Origin: Paenibacillus peoriae
GTDB lineage: Bacteria > Bacillota > Bacilli > Paenibacillales > Paenibacillaceae
Reading direction: 5' to 3'
Assembly: GCF_022531965.1 (NCBI RefSeq)
Contig: NZ_CP092831.1
Location: 4,844,501 to 4,908,500 of the forward strand
DNA: 64,000 nucleotides
The notes beneath the pieces were generated by a model. It did not search any database. It was not told the DNA's origin and saw only the letters and a list, made by a program, of their open reading frames with translations. A program made the translations under genes and the position numbers. Shown in pieces: positions 62,501 to 64,000 of this stretch. How positions within the stretch are numbered: the first letter of the stretch is position 1; each line of letters opens with the position of its first letter.

Positions 62501-64000
62501 TCAAAGTAAAAAACAGTAAGGCGGTTCGTAATTTATCAGATAAGAGTTTTAAAGCCAATAAAATCCGCAATATTATTGCGATTATCGCTATTTCCTTAAC
62601 CACTTTGTTATTTACATCTCTATTTACTATGGGGCTTGGCACGATGGATAGCTTCCAACAGGCAACGATGCGACAGGCTGGTGGGGCAGGGCAGGGTTAT
62701 CTCAAATATATCAACGATGAGGAATTTAATCACATCAAAGACCACCCTCTTATTAAAGAGATAGCGTATAGCCGCGTGTTAAGTGAAAAGGTGACGAACG
62801 AGCAATTTTTAAAGCGCCATGCGGAGTTCTGGTATCATGACGATGTAGGGCTGAAGCTAGGATTGATTGAGCTAGAAAAAGGCCACAAGCCAGTGGCGGA
62901 AAATGAGGTTATCGCGGACTCGAAGACCCTACAGTTACTGGGTACTCCCCTGAAAGAGGGCGCCACATTGTCCTTGAAGCTTGAGGTTCACGGCAAAATG
63001 GTACAGCGTGAATTTATCCTCTCCGGCTGGTGGAAGAGTGACCCCGCCGCCATGATAGACAGAGGTCAAATTTATGCTTCTAAAGCTTATGTGGATGCAC
63101 ATGCCGAAGAATTACGCTACACATATAAGCAGGATCATGATATGACCGGAACCATCAATGCAACTATCATGTTCGGTAACAGCTCGAATATGCGGGAAAA
63201 TCTTAATAAAGTGATTACAGAAAGCGGTTATTCCCTTGACAAAAATGCACCGAACTACATTGCAAGTTCTGTGAACTGGGCGTATCTTTCCAACACTTTC
63301 AGTTCGAACCCTGAAGCCGTCTTCCCCCTAGCCACTGGTCTGTTACTGATCATGCTTACTGGCTACTTGATCATCTATAATATTTTCCAAATCTCGGTGA
63401 TGCGTGATATTCGTTTCTACGGTCTTCTAAAAACCATTGGCACAACCAGCAGGCAAATCAGCAGAATTATCCGCAGACAGGCATTATTTCTTTCCTTGAT
63501 CGGGGTTCCTATCGGCTTGCTCGCAGGTTTTTTAGTCGGCAGATCGCTTATCCCTCTGCTGCTTATGAACACTTCTATGCACGCAAATGCTGAGGTAACT
63601 ACATCCCCCAGCCCATGGATTTTTATCGGCTCCGCTTTGTTTGCAGTCATGACAGTTATGATCAGTGCATATAAGCCTAGTAGAATTGCGGCGACTGTGT
63701 CTCCGATCGAGGCAGTAAGATACGTAGACGGAACTACCAAAAAGGATAAGAAAAAACTAAAAAAATCTACTAACGGTGCTAAAATGCCGCTGATGGCTCG
63801 AACCAACTTAGGCCGCAATAAGAAGCGGACTATTTTGGTGCTGCTTAGCCTTTCTCTAGGTCTAGTGCTACTGAATACTACTTTTACATTATCCCAAAGT
63901 CTGGATATGAATAAGTATGTGTCTAAAAGTCATGACACTGACTTTCTGATTGCACATGCTGATTATTTTCAAGAACATTTCACGGGCCCTGACAATGCAA
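62497..64000 (+). CDS. FtsX-family ABC permease, 5' part
   Basis: An open frame starts at ATG 62497, overlapping the ATPase stop, and runs 501 codons to the window edge. It has an N-terminal helix (INIIAIIAISLTTLLF-like), a large extracellular domain (about residues 50-280), then FtsX helices (FPLATGLLLIMLTGYLIIYN; LFLSLIGVPIGLLAGFLVG; WIFIGSALFAVMTVMI) and a conserved basic linker before the next helix (RTILVLLSLSLGL). Length and layout suggest the VraE/MacB-like exporters or peptide-resistance permeases. The rest of the gene lies outside the window. Confidence 0.88.
   Translation, partial: MIKVKNSKAVRNLSDKSFKANKIRNIIAIIAISLTTLLFTSLFTMGLGTMDSFQQATMRQAGGAGQGYLKYINDEEFNHIKDHPLIKEIAYSRVLSEKVTNEQFLKRHAEFWYHDDVGLKLGLIELEKGHKPVAENEVIADSKTLQLLGTPLKEGATLSLKLEVHGKMVQREFILSGWWKSDPAAMIDRGQIYASKAYVDAHAEELRYTYKQDHDMTGTINATIMFGNSSNMRENLNKVITESGYSLDKNAPNYIASSVNWAYLSNTFSSNPEAVFPLATGLLLIMLTGYLIIYNIFQISVMRDIRFYGLLKTIGTTSRQISRIIRRQALFLSLIGVPIGLLAGFLVGRSLIPLLLMNTSMHANAEVTTSPSPWIFIGSALFAVMTVMISAYKPSRIAATVSPIEAVRYVDGTTKKDKKKLKKSTNGAKMPLMARTNLGRNKKRTILVLLSLSLGLVLLNTTFTLSQSLDMNKYVSKSHDTDFLIAHADYFQEHFTGPDNA

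Overview
The window looks like a chromosomal segment of a low-to-mid GC, aerobic, endospore-forming Firmicute, most likely the Paenibacillus polymyxa group. The main pointers are a family 1 beta-glucosidase (26306-27652) that closely resembles the P. polymyxa BglA sequence as I remember it, a xylAB/xylR locus with a perfect CcpA cre site, a qox-type quinol oxidase together with cydABDC, a YesMN/Lpl-type sugar uptake set and a yclNOPQ-like siderophore importer. Genus and species are inference from recall, because no search could be run. I found no tRNA, rRNA, IS element, prophage or CRISPR array.

Layout. 1-2.9 kb: the start of a secreted protein (leftward, cut by the window edge), then Fur-boxed feoA-feoB and a small Cys-rich Feo partner. 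3-7.2 kb: xylAB facing away from the ROK repressor xylR, with cre, promoter and probable operator between them. 7.3-13 kb: glutaredoxin, thioredoxin reductase, ZIP metal transporter, a flavodoxin-like quinone reductase with a charged membrane-anchored protein, and an EmrA/EmrB-like efflux pair. 13-20.1 kb: metal-homeostasis block with a P1B-4 ATPase (PfeT-like, Fur-type box), a CPC-type Zn/Cd ATPase with a His-rich linker, its ArsR/SmtB-family sensor, and between the two pumps a 483-residue protein that reads as a catalytically stripped relative of pyruvate phosphate dikinase. 20.2-26.1 kb: an OYE-family reductase, qoxABCD and a small membrane protein.

26.3-34 kb: one leftward oligosaccharide unit (two LplB/LplC-type permeases, a lipoprotein binding protein, GH95, GH1). 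34.2-41 kb: a possible small RNA, a cupredoxin and cydABDC behind a Rex/Fnr-type palindrome. 41.3-45.5 kb: a YesM/YesN two-component pair and peptide deformylase. 45.8-50.2 kb: a short surface-glycan cluster (polysaccharide pyruvyl transferase, flippase, two tandem paralogous GT2 enzymes). 50.4-53.7 kb: a DUF1836 regulator divergent from a CNNM/CorC-type transporter, with two copies of the same palindrome between them, then uppP. 53.8-59.9 kb: thioredoxin-like protein, aldo/keto reductase, and a Fur-boxed siderophore import operon ending in an esterase. 60.1-64 kb: a two-component system followed by an ABC transporter whose permease runs off the window; three 11-bp direct repeats and an intrinsic terminator lie between kinase and transporter genes.

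Themes: iron and metal supply (three Fur-type boxes, Feo, siderophore import, two metal pumps), respiration at high and low oxygen (qox, cyd), thiol redox, and plant-sugar use under CcpA control. The items most worth a second look are the pseudo-PPDK, the DUF1836 twin operators, the leader of the P1B-4 pump, the candidate small RNA near 34.3 kb and the repeat-plus-terminator arrangement near 61.75 kb.
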